Origin: Isochrysis galbana
Lineage: Eukaryota > Haptophyta > Isochrysidales > Isochrysidaceae
DNA length: 64,000 bases
NCBI GenBank assembly: GCA_018136815.1
Contig: CM030945.1
Span: 2,176,091-2,240,090, forward strand
Reading direction: 5' to 3'
The position numbers were made by a program, and so were the translations under genes. Every line of letters begins with the position of its first letter. The stretch's first letter is position 1. The notes under the pieces are model-generated. The model was not told the origin of the DNA and ran no database searches. It saw only the letters and a list, made by a program, of their open reading frames with translations. Of the stretch, positions 9,125 to 19,383 are shown piece after piece.

Positions 9125-12100
9125 ATGGGGGAGAAGAGAGGGGATGAAGCGAGTGAGGTACTCGTAGCGGAGGCGGCAGAGAGACACAGGAGAACGGAGG
9201 CATGCACGTCGCCGAAGGATATCGGGATGCAAACTTCTCCGGAGCTGCTGCTTCCCGAGGTGCCAGCATGCGCTGAACCGACTGAAGGGCTGGCTATGAT
9301 CCCACCCTGGGGGTTTATACTCTCCATTGCTCTTGTGCTTCCATACCTCATCTGGAGGGGTCTACGCTACAAGCACCGCCGCAAGCAAGAGGCTGACCGG
9401 TGGTTTGGCACTGCGGGTGGTGCAGGAACGCACCAACATGGAGTGCTCGCCAAGTCGGGTATGGATACAGCTCGGATAGAGTCAACAACCCAGAAGCCGA
9501 CTTCAGAGCTCAGTTCTAAGCCGAGGCGACGTTGGCAACACGGATATCCCAGCTCCACGATTTGGGACAAGGAATCTAGCGCTTGCTCCAACAACGTAAA
9601 CGAATTTGCAGCCCCCGGCTCCCAAGTATCTAGCGGACCCCACTGCCTCAGAGCGCCGCAGGAAAGAGGTGCCAAGTCCGTCTCGCTAGACTCCATACCC
9701 GCGGTTGAGCAGCGAGCTAGACTCCACGGCGTTCCATCAGCACAATGGTGCATGCAGTCCAGGGCATCTGCTGAGCAATCGGTTCCCTCTCGCGCGAAAC
9801 GGACGTATGGCCGTGAAGCGTTGCTGTCCTTTCGAACGAAATTCGTCGATCCTCTGCCTCAGCTCATCTGCCGACTTGAGGAGTTGAGGATAGAAGGTCG
9901 CAGACGAGATGAGCAAAGTCGTGGTAGAGTTCGGGGCGACAGTCATTCCCTTTCGACCACTGGAGTAGGCACCGTCCCAGGCTCTCTCGTCCGCCAATCC
10001 TCGTCAGTTGAACGCCTCATTGCCATTGAGCAAAGGAATATCGCGGGCACAAGCGACCCGGCGGGATCGAAGAGTTCATGTGGTGGCTCCTCCGGTGGAA
10101 CCACTGGGGACGACGCCGACAACAAGAGCGGCGATGGTCGTGCAGTGAATAGCGTCGGTGTCCGCGCATTTGCCGCTGCGAGGATACTCGCGTCTCGTCA
10201 CGCTATGCGGACGCGGACTGCAGTCCCAGAAGGCTTCGAGGAACGTGTCTTAGCAGTGATCAAAACGATGGTCAGTGCAAACGGGGTCAGCCTGCGCCGC
10301 AGTGAATCCATGTACGCTTGCAAAGACCCCAATGAAGCCAACATAGTAGCACAAATTGCAACCCGGCCCTTTCGCTTCCGGCGCAAAGTGCTCAGCCTTC
10401 TGTCATGCTCACAGCATTGTCTCCATGTTAGGGGAGCGAGAGCTATGTCGTCCTTCCAACGGTATCTCGAGCTGCTCCCTCCGATTTCGTCGCGGCAAGC
10501 CGCAGCGATGCGCGCTCTCATATTCAGGCTTTGTGGCGCTTTAGACGGCGACTCGGACGCGTGCGCCTTAATCGCTGATGGCAGCCAAGTCACCATAAAC
10601 GGCACGGCACGCAAACCGAGTTCAGGGGCGTGTCCGCCGCCTGCCAACGGGGAGATCCTAGTCCGTCGCTTGCAATCAGCTGGCGCTATGGTTGAAGCAA
10701 TGCAGAGGATTTGTCTTCGCCCACGGCCGACGACACGCGACGCCCTATTTTTCCCGTCTGCATTAGCCCTAGAGCGATTGTTGAGGCTCGTCAATACCGC
10801 GAAATTCTCCATCGATGTTTGCGTGTACTGCGTGACAGACGAGACCCTGGTATGCAAGACGGGCTGCTCACTCCGTGCACCTTCTCAGCCGCTTCTCATG
10901 GTTGGAGTTTGATCACCAGTTTGGTCCTCCATGGGCATTATCTCACCTTCACGTGCTGTCCTCTGCATCAACTTGTAGGTGCGTGCCCTCGCGGCACGCG
11001 CCGCAGCTGGCGTCTCTATCCGTGTGGTTTCGGATCCTGAGCAGGCCTTCAATAAGGGTGCCGCCGTCTTCGATCTTGCGGAGTTCGCCTACACTGTCGT
11101 GGACGAGCCCAGAGTCCACGACCCTGAGACTGGTCGACAGGTACTTTAGCGGTAGCTCAATTCCGATCCTACCTGGTCAGGACGCTCCCCATTTCTGCTG
11201 GCCCTCGCGGAACACCTCAATCTTAACCCGCCGAATCGGTGCCACCGATGGGACGCAGGCCAATGGGGAGCGTGAACGACGCATGCACCACAAATTCGCA
11301 CTTTTCGACAGTAGGACTCTAGCCACGGGGTCGTTCAATTGGACATGGTACGCAGTGCTCGCTGACGCTACGTTGGCCCATAAAAGCCCCACGTGACCCT
11401 CTTTCCTTGCCCTTGCTCGATACGGCAGGTCGGCCCACTCCAGGAATTGCGAGAACATTTTAGTCACCTCCGACCCCAACATCGTGTCAAGGTATGCTGC
11501 TGAATTCGACAAGTTGATCGGTGCCTTCGCAAAGAAGAATGCTATTTCCACGGCTGCCGCCGCTACCAGACTCCAGGCCGCCCTTCGTGGCCGTGCAGCT
11601 CGCATGCCTCCCTCGATGGATCGAGCGTTGTCTTCCATGGGCGCTTCACAAGAGATGGTCGCTGCGGCTCTCGAGGGCCTCTTGGTCGCCTCTCCGGATG
11701 GGAGAATCTCGTTGGCCACATGCCGGGCGCTTTTGCACAAGCTCAACCTGAATCCGGCGCAAGCCACATGGCTCACAGCTGCAGCTACGGAAGAGGCGGC
11801 CGCCGTCCTCCGCCGCCGTATGACTAGACCATTTGGACTATCTGATTCTAGTACAGCAAATGCCACTGCTCTTGAGACTAGTGGGTTCGATGGTTGCGGT
11901 GCCAGGAAAATGGAGCTCTCATCATCTGCCGAGGAGGCGGAGCAGACTGCTAAAGCCTCACGCGTTCTCGACTCCTTGGCAGCGCAAGCTTCGTTGCGCG
12001 ATCTGTTGGCTTCGCTCGCCTCGCTCGCCGCAGCTCTGGAAGAGACCCTACTTGCGGCACCGCCGCAAGCTGCCACGGCGCTCTTCTTTCCCTCTCTAAC

Positions 12101-12871
12101 TGCGCGTGAGGAGCTCTGCCGATGGATTGAGGGCGCGGCGCACTCTCTCGACGTTTGCATATATACACTCTCCGATAAACGTGTCGCAGAGGCTATCTTA
12201 GAGGTGAGCCACCGAGACGGCAGGGAGCTGCTCTGCGTGCACAATCCCTCGCAATTACCACTCCAAGCACCAAAAGGAGAAGGGGCCTGTTCGGCAGTGA
12301 TGCCCGCACGTGCCATCTTCAGGTACACGAACGTGGCATCCCTGTGCGGCTCATCACGGATGACTTGACCGCTCTCAACGATGGCTCCCTCGTGTTCTCA
12401 CTCGCCGAGGCGGGCGTGTCTACTGTCGTCGACAACGACTTTGAGCTCTGGCACACCGACGCGAATGGCCGACAGTGTCTCGATGGGTCAACCCCCCGTC
12501 ACATGCATCATAAATTCGTCCTCGTCGACAGTATGACGCTCATCACGGGCTCATACAACTTCACGGTCTCAGCGGCGACCGTCAACAACGAAAACTTGCT
12601 TATAACCGATGACTCGTACCATGTTCAGCGGTATTCTGAAACCTTCGATGCACTGTGGAAGGACTTTCGCAAGGCGATGTTCATTTCACGACAGGCGGCG
12701 GCCGTGAGGATCCAGCGAATAGAGCGCGGGCGAAGAGAACGCTCAGCGGCGGCAAAGACCGCTCGAAAGGTACTGAACGGTGTTCGTCTCGGAGTTCCGA
12801 ATAATCGGCTTGCTGTAACACCTGGGACCAATGGCTGCGGGACCAATGGCTGTGGGACAGGCAAGTCCTAG
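9125..12871 (+). CDS. Membrane-anchored protein with two tandem PLD6-type phospholipase D domains
   Basis: Five exons can be read: 9125-10849, 10979-11140, 11259-11347, 11429-12203 and 12323-12871, all with GT-AG introns of about 80-130 bases. An N-terminal helix (GFILSIALVLPYLIWRGL) precedes about 500 residues of unrecognised sequence. Then come two similar PLD domains, each opening ALFFPS....SIDVCVY or SLDVCIY and each with one HKD-type motif: MHHKFALFDS followed by GSFNW, and MHHKFVLVDS followed by GSYNF. Between and after them are IQ-like helices (AAVRIQRIERGRRER), possible calmodulin or centrin sites. PLD6/Zucchini-type enzymes carry one HKD domain, an N-terminal TM helix, and work as dimers on lipid or RNA; here two such domains lie in one chain. 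Substrate is unknown. The first two-thirds of exon 1 is poorly conserved in appearance. Confidence 0.8.
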
Positions 12872-14308
12872 TGTGCACCTCCTTGCGTGCGTGCACAAAC
12901 TGCAGCTAGAGGAGATGAACCGCAGCTAGAGGAGATGCGACGCAGCATTTCCACCCCCCTTGCGAGGGTTGCATGCTTTCGGGGCTTGACTATGAAAAAT
13001 ACATAGGAGGGTGTCGAGCCCCACTTAGACGATGACACTGCACCTCGCGCGATTTTGTGGGGGAGCCCTGGAGGCTGCAGTGTGGTGCCTCGTTCCGTTG
13101 TCGCCGGTCCCAGGATATTCCGTGGGTGGTCTCTCGTCCCAATGGGCCCCGGATATGTGCTAGTTGGGTGTATTGGGAACTTTCTACCGACTACCGAAAA
13201 AATTCCTGAAATTTCCTCAACCGTGAGATAGAGATGGTCATGTTTTCACTCCCAATAACCAAAAAAAAATATTTGACCGCTCTACACTCTACATCTACAT
13301 CTACATAGAAATGTAGAATGTAGGGACGACTTCTAATAAAAATAGGTCGATCGCGGATGTGACAGAGGCGCACTCCCAGGCCCACATGCCCCCCCCCCCC
13401 TTCCTGGTCGCTGGTCGCCAAGCAAACAGGGTACTCTGGGAGCCACCCAGGGCCAGCGAGGCAGCGAGGGAAAGGCAAGAGGGGCAGAGGCAAGCCCCAG
13501 CTTTCATTGCCCCATGAGTTGCCTTGCCTGGTCCACAGGGGGGCTCATAGGACCTCCGAGGCGCGCGCGCCGCAGGAGAAGGTCGCGTTCCGTCGAAAGA
13601 GGACCATGTGAAGTTGTTATTTGATTGAACTCTAATTATAGAGTACGAGGTTTCACATTGGACTTAGGCCGAAGACTCGGCAGAAGACTCGCCTCTGATT
13701 ATAGATGGACTGGTTCGCTATAATGCCCTGGGATTGAAAGGATGAGTTGCAAAGTTTCCCGAGACGCGCGCCCCCCGCGCGGGGGCGGGCAGAGAGAGAG
13801 CAGCGGTGGGCGGGCAGGAGGGAGAGGGGATCCCAGACGGGAGGAAGGACGACGGCGCGGCGATGGCCGCTCTCGTTCTGACGGTTGGCGCACTCGCGTT
13901 CGGCACGCCCATGGGCCGCGCTCCAGGCGCGCCCCGTGGTCCTTCACCTGGATAGCCGAGGGAGGAATCGAAGGTTATTGCGTACAGAATAAGCGCGTTG
14001 GACGGACGATCCGGCGGGGCGACAGTTTCGCACAAGCACAAGAATACGGAAGGAACCTTCGAAATCCCATAATGAGTAGTAATTGCTTTAATAAGACCGA
14101 AGTGAAGTAGCACCATGGTATAATCCAACGGCGAGCACCTGAGGGGAGATCAGGGTCACACAAGGGGGCGGTTCCTTGGGCCGGCGATAGCCCAAAATAA
14201 ACGTGCGACAGAACCTAAAAACGATAGGGGCAGCCGCAAGGAGCGCCAACGGAGGCTACCCAGGCGAGGGGCAAAGCAGGCGCCACAAAGTAGGCGAGGC
14301 CAGAAGGT
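12872..14308. other. Intergenic; short repeat pieces only
   Basis: No gene recognised. 13106-13135 (ccggtcccaggatattccgt) resembles part of the LTR-like repeat. 13300-13370 shares agaaatgtaga and aggtcgatc blocks with 16900-16960. An ATG at 13863 opens a 30-codon hydrophobic peptide (MAALVLTVGALAFG), too short to call. The right end, ggaggggcgacgtgta (14309-14324), is the target duplication of the following LINE. Confidence 0.5.
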
Positions 14309-14324
14309 GGAGGGGCGACGTGTA

Positions 14325-16837
14325 AAAAAAAAAAGATCTGAAGGTTTAGGGCTACACACCTATCGCTGGACAGTGCATACTACTGCTACTGCACATCAGC
14401 CAGCGCCCTTATCTCCCTTTTCTCCGCCCCCTTGCCTTCCCCCCCTCATTCCTTTGTCTTCGGTGTCGGGGGTGCGGCCCTGGTACACTACCTAGGGCCC
14501 GGTTTCGGGTGTGGGGTCCGGGCAGGCCTTTTGGATTTACGTTGGTAGGATAGAGTAGGCGTCTCTTAATGTGGTTGTTCCAAGGGTGGTGCACCGGCGT
14601 GTTATACGCCTCTATCTCTTGTGTTTCGCGGTTTCTGTCTCGACTAGGTGCTCCATCCCTAGCTTGCTAGCTAGGTATACTAGCTCCGCGCTGGGGGTCA
14701 ATTCGTTCTTCTCGCCGAGTTCGTAGAGTGGCCGGATGTCGGCCAAGTCTATCCTCTTTTTGGGTTGTCTCCCCATGCCCGCCTGGGCGGTTCGCGCGGA
14801 GTCCGTTGAGTTGGCGAATAATAGCGCCTTGCTCAGCTTGGTGAATCTTTCCAGTGTGCGTATTAGTACCGATTCTTCTGAGAACGTGGCGTTGTCGTAG
14901 TATATCCTGTAGAAGTCCGTTATGATGTACCTCCATGCGAGCATGTACAGCGTTGCTAGTGCCTTGGGGCAAGGGCCGCTCGGGTGTACGAAGAGCCTAT
15001 CTATAATGTTTTGTTCGCGTGGTTTATCCGGCGTGCTCGGGTGTCGGGCCAGTGTGTCCAGGGCGTCGAAGATGTTTGTTAGCCGCGGGCATTCTCCCAG
15101 GTGCGTGGAGGATTGAGGATTCGTCCGATGTCAAACAGAAACGGCACGCCTTGTCACGGTGTGCGAATCTATTGGCCGTGGCTATCCTCCTATGCGTGAT
15201 GTGTTTAAAGTGCAGGTGAGTGCCCCTCGTTGTTACCATGGGCGAGGTGTAAATCTGGGCTAGGTGCGCCCAGACACTGTCCGTTATTGGTAGTCTCGTT
15301 GCCCAGTTGTCGGGGCCCGTGAGTCGCCGGCGTTTACGGTGGGCCTTTTGTAGGGCTCTCGTCAGGTGTGTAACGTCAGTCGCATCGAGTGGTGTTTTGC
15401 CGTCTAGGGTGTATTCGTCCGGCAGCGGGTATTCCGTTCTTTTGCTAGATTTAAAGCCTTCGCCCCATTTCGCGGGAGGGGTCGGGTCTAGGTCAGTAGG
15501 TGCCGCTATCGTGCGATCGCCGAGGATGGGCGTGCCCAGGTATAAGAGTTCGACTTCGTACCATTTGCCCCCCTCTTTGGCGAAGTATTCTCCTTCTTGG
15601 TTTATATGAATTTCAGGGGTCGGGGTTTCCGTATTCTCTGGCGTGCTGGTCGTGGAGCTTTGTGTTTGGGCGACTGTGGTTTCCTGGTTCGCTGCCCCTA
15701 TTAGGTCGTGCGCGTGTTTCACAATGTTTGCCCATGTGCCCAAGAATTTATCGCGGGGGATGTGCTCGCCCTTGTATTGTATGTAGGTGTCGTTGTTTTT
15801 GAGGTATTGCTCGCAATCCTCTGCAGTGTACGTTTCTATACATGCATGATCTTTAAACACGTTATGTACTGTGATACATTCTAGTTTGTTCCACAGTGCT
15901 ACCCATGTCGGGTGCATGTTCGGTCCACTATGGTGCGGGTTGGACCATATCGGTTGGGATAGCGCTCCGTCTCTACTCATCTTTAGAGGTTTCAGTTGTA
16001 GCGTTCTCACGTTCGCTATGGCTTGCTTCCAGAAGGCCGGGAGCTTGCTCCTCCCTTTTATCCCGTCCGTTAGCTTGTGCGCGGGTATGTCGGCTAGCAC
16101 CGCCGCTCTGCCTAGGCGCGTGCGGCAAAACCATGCGTCCAGGGTTTGTTTCCATTGAGCTTGTCTTGGTCCAGGTAGTTTAGTATCCATTTCGCTTGTA
16201 TTGCTTTTACATGGTTGTTCCAATCGAGGAGGCCTAGGCCTAACTAAGTGCGGCCCCTTTTCCGTGTCACCTTTGAGCGGGATCTCCGGGTGTTTTATCC
16301 ATTGCAGCTTACGTCCCGTGCGGTGATTTGTCCATAGCACCCTCTCTACCGGTGTAGTCCCGTGCTGTCTCCCGGGCTTCAGCTGACTCCATTGTGGGTC
16401 TCATCGGCTCATGTTGCTGAGTCCTGCAGCTGATGCTGCAGGATTCAGCTGTTTTTGTGATGGTGGTCTTGCCGACCGGCCGGGTCCGCGCCACGTGCTG
16501 GCGCACGAGGTCGGTGCCGCGGCGTTGTAGGGGCCCAGCCCTGAGGCTTTCCCTATGGGGAGGTGGGCCCTGAGGCTCCTCTTGTTCCTGTTTTCTGGTG
16601 GTTTGTCTGTGTTGGTGGATGTGGTGTGTTGTGTGGGGGCTGGTCTTGTGTTGTGTGTGGCTCTGTGCGCGTGGCGGGGTGCGGCTCGCGGCCACCTGGG
16701 TGGGCGAGGCCTCTGGGAGAGGACGGTGCGGTTGCGCGGCGTCGGCCATCACTTGGTCAGCCGGCGCGGTGAGGCGGGCGAAGAGAGAGGAGGGGAGCGT
16801 GCTGCGCTCCATGACCCTATCGTTATAACGATAGTTG
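14325..16837 (-). mobile_element. LINE derivative lacking the reverse-transcriptase domain, with 16-bp target duplication
   Basis: The element is bounded by exact copies of ggaggggcgacgtgta at 14309-14324 and 16838-16853. Minus-strand order: AT hairpin (16817-16834, a perfect 18-base palindrome); ATG at 16812, opening an ORF1-like frame to 16309 (Pro/Gln/His/Thr-rich); then, in another frame (16340-15024), only the part of ORF2 that normally follows the reverse transcriptase (SQPIWSNPHH block, HFKHITHRRIATANRF, Cys knuckle). A third open stretch, 14944-14612, ends GMGRQPKKRIDLADIRPLYE.... A 290-base 3' UTR ends cttcagatc plus about 11 T. No RT core (YADD-type) or endonuclease is present, so it is internally deleted and non-autonomous. 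A hairpin with a stem of about 14 bp lies at 16420-16452. Confidence 0.85.
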
Positions 16838-16853
16838 GGAGGGGCGACGTGTA

Positions 16854-17535
16854 CGCGGAAGATTCTCCAACGCTGCCTAGCCTACTAAGAGGGGTACAGA
16901 AATGTAGACGACGTCTAAAACCCAAAAGGTCGATCAAGGATGCGACAGATCGCCGCCATGCGATAACGCTAATCGAGCAGAGCTCCCAGGGTATTGTGTA
17001 GTATGTTACCACGCGCGGCAACTAGCAACTAGCTGCTCAGCCCTTGAAGTCTCCACGCTGGCGACAACATCCATCTCACACCCACACTGCCTCCCACCCA
17101 ACCATCGCAGTCCTAGTGGGCACACACTCCGCATGTCCGACATGACACCAAGACAGCTGCATGGATGGCGTCAACAGCTCCTTTCTCCCACAATCCACAA
17201 GGCAACACAACAAAAACAGAGGGTCTTTACAGCGACCCCTTGCGCAATATGTTTCGGATCCACCATACGGCAAGCCATCGTGCGGGTCCATGATTATGTG
17301 AGTAACCTGAGACAATCCCTAGACAACAAGCCTTAAGCCATCCTGATTCCTCATTCCGAGTCTACCGTCCCCGAAGACCAAGGAAGTGTTTGTACTCGCA
17401 TCGGCCTGCTGCCCACTGGCGTTCCCAGGCCGACGGAGGACACCCCCTCCGAACCCAACTCATCGATACAGTATGGAGTCGGCGCGCCACCCAGTGCCTC
17501 GACTGCGGTGCCGCCAGGCCTCGCCTGCTAACTGC
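16854..17535. other. Intergenic, 3' flank of EFHB-like gene
   Basis: No gene recognised. 16900-16960 shares short blocks with 13300-13370. The rest is ordinary-composition sequence, probably the 3' flank of the minus-strand gene at 17536. Confidence 0.5.
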
Positions 17536-18825
17536 TCACAATCCAAGCGATCTCCTCATATCTGCGACGCTGACTCCGGCGCCGCCTGACTGCCCGAGCG
17601 TCGACTCGTACGCGCGCGTGATGGCCTCCTCGTCTACTCCTAGGTCCGCTTTGCTAAAGATGCCGATGAGCGCATCGAGCGGCAGCGGCTCGGCGAAATC
17701 CTCAGGCTCGACGCCCAGTTCCGCATACGGGTCGGGGTTGAGAATCTGGTTTGCGCCCTTCTCGTCGCCATAGTTTTGGAAGTCGGCAACGCCGCGCATC
17801 GACGGTGCAGCAATATCGTACCTGATTGACGGGATGCCATAGGCACGGTCGGGATCCATACTGACGTTGCGCCAGCCGGGTCGTATCGAGCGGCCTAGAT
17901 CTAGGTCGGGCTGCTGTTGCTCGGCGGTGTAGTTGCCTATGCACTCCTTGGCGCCCCACTGAGGCTCCTTCATTGACGGCTTACCAAACACCTTGACATC
18001 TGATTTAGTGTTGTCGTGGCCAAGGGAGCGTGGCTTGCCCAGCTTATCGGTCGTGTACTCCCTGTACGCTTGGAATTTTAGATCCACCACTGATGGAGGG
18101 TGCGCCGCGGTCGGGTCAGCATTCAACCCGTAGCGCGATGGGTTGATGGCCTTGCCGACACCATTGACGTCGCGCTCCGTCGTGATAGCGCCAAAGCCAT
18201 AAGTCCTCGGGTCGATCGGCCCGTCCTTGGATGTCCACGAGTAGCCGCGCGAGCGCTGCTCGCCTGGGTCGTAGCTCGCGTGCGACTTGACATAGAGCTC
18301 GTGCTCGAGCGGGTCGGGCACTTCCTCCGGCGGGCAGATGCCCTCCTTCGTCTCGGTGCCCATAATGTCTTGCGGCGTCGGCCTGCCGAAGCCAGTCTCG
18401 AGCACGCGCTCCGGAATCTTGTGGCCGCGGGTGAAGGGCCGCCCAAGCGGTTCCATTTTATTGGAGTTGTAAATAGCCTCGCGCTTCTCTTGCTGCCGCT
18501 CGAGAAGGCTTGACTTGGGCACAATATCCATGTTGTCTGCTACTGATTCGCCACGCAGTCGCGGCTCCACCTTGCCATAGGTGCCAACGCTCAGGTGCGC
18601 CGTATCGAGTGCAGAGCCCGGCGGCACTTGCGACTTGCCCGGCGTGTAGTCGCGCCGCCATCGCTTCACCTCGTCCGGGGTGGGAGGAGGCGCACGGCTT
18701 GACGCGCTGAGAACGGCATCCATCGTCTCCTCCGGGTCGCCGGGCGCGAGGCCGGCTGGCCGGATGTGCGGCATCCTATCGACAGTGCCCATCTGCGGCC
18801 CGCTGGGCAGCAGTCCGAAGCCCAT
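17536..18825 (-). CDS. EFHB: EFHB / CFAP21-like ciliary microtubule inner protein
   Basis: A complete 429-codon frame with no intron. The sequence is built of Gly/Pro/Tyr-rich blocks typical of EFHB proteins: LSVGTYGKVEPR, a KREAIYNSNKMEPLGRPFTR block near residue 117, repeated YGIPS / TYGFGAIT motifs, and a C-terminal EF-hand-like helical region (ALIGIFSKADLGVDEE ... VSVADMRRSLGL). In other organisms EFHB (CFAP21) binds inside axonemal doublet microtubules of motile cilia. The protein is shorter than vertebrate EFHB, as in other protists. It implies that this organism makes motile flagella. GA-rich repeats lie just upstream of the start. Confidence 0.75.
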   Translation of the reverse strand: MGFGLLPSGPQMGTVDRMPHIRPAGLAPGDPEETMDAVLSASSRAPPPTPDEVKRWRRDYTPGKSQVPPGSALDTAHLSVGTYGKVEPRLRGESVADNMDIVPKSSLLERQQEKREAIYNSNKMEPLGRPFTRGHKIPERVLETGFGRPTPQDIMGTETKEGICPPEEVPDPLEHELYVKSHASYDPGEQRSRGYSWTSKDGPIDPRTYGFGAITTERDVNGVGKAINPSRYGLNADPTAAHPPSVVDLKFQAYREYTTDKLGKPRSLGHDNTKSDVKVFGKPSMKEPQWGAKECIGNYTAEQQQPDLDLGRSIRPGWRNVSMDPDRAYGIPSIRYDIAAPSMRGVADFQNYGDEKGANQILNPDPYAELGVEPEDFAEPLPLDALIGIFSKADLGVDEEAITRAYESTLGQSGGAGVSVADMRRSLGL

Positions 18826-18889
18826 CTTTATGGCAGTGGCTGTGGCGGCGCGGCAGTGGGCGCTCGAGTGGGCGCAGGAGCGTGGCGGA

Positions 18890-19110
18890 GAGAGAGAGAG
18901 CGAGAGAGAGAGGGGCGGGGGGGGGGGGGGGGGGCAGAGAGAGAGGGGGGGAGGGAGAGATGCGCGCCGGTCGACGAGCGGGGCTGTCCAGCGGCGGAGG
19001 GGAGGGAAAGGAGGGAGGGAGCGAGGGAGTTAGGCCGGGGAAGGGGAAGCGGAAGAGGGGAGGGGGAAAGGGGAAGGGAGAGGGAGGGGGGAGCGGTCGT
19101 TTCGGGCGCG
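18890..19110 (+). repeat. GA/G-rich low-complexity tract
   Basis: Runs of gagaga and an unbroken G stretch near 18915-18935, just upstream of the EFHB-like start codon on the other strand. Open frames across it are low-complexity. It may be promoter or leader sequence. Confidence 0.8.
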
Positions 19111-19383
19111 GGGAGCGCAACGGCCTCCGCCGGGGGGAGTTTTGTTGTTGGCGTGCGAGATGGAAGTTGTGTTGCAAATCGTGTGGTTCGCTTTCCCACC
19201 TTCTAGCTTCTAGCTAGGGCTAGGGCGGTCAAACACGATTTTAACTTCTAAGCGTGTAAAAATGAGAAAGTTAGGATTGATAGGTAGGGCGGCCAAACAG
19301 GTTTTTATAAGGGGTAAGAAATTGACCATCTCAGGATTGAGAAGAATTGAGGCTCCTTTTCGGTAGAAAGTTCCCTATACACT

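Noticed and set aside
8836-9351. Minus-strand frame over the PLD gene leader
   Set aside because: Arg/Glu repeats from the CT tract on the other strand; the plus-strand PLD gene explains the region.
13863-13955. 30-codon hydrophobic peptide as a signal-peptide exon
   Set aside because: No downstream exon could be joined by reading frame and no family is visible.
15024-16340. 438-codon minus-strand frame as a host gene
   Set aside because: Its sequence has LINE post-RT features (SQPIWSNP, HFKHITHRR, Cys knuckle), lies inside target duplications, and has fragments elsewhere in the window.
18766-19206. Plus-strand Gly/Arg/Glu frame opposite the EFHB-like start
   Set aside because: Shadow of the minus-strand gene plus a GA microsatellite.
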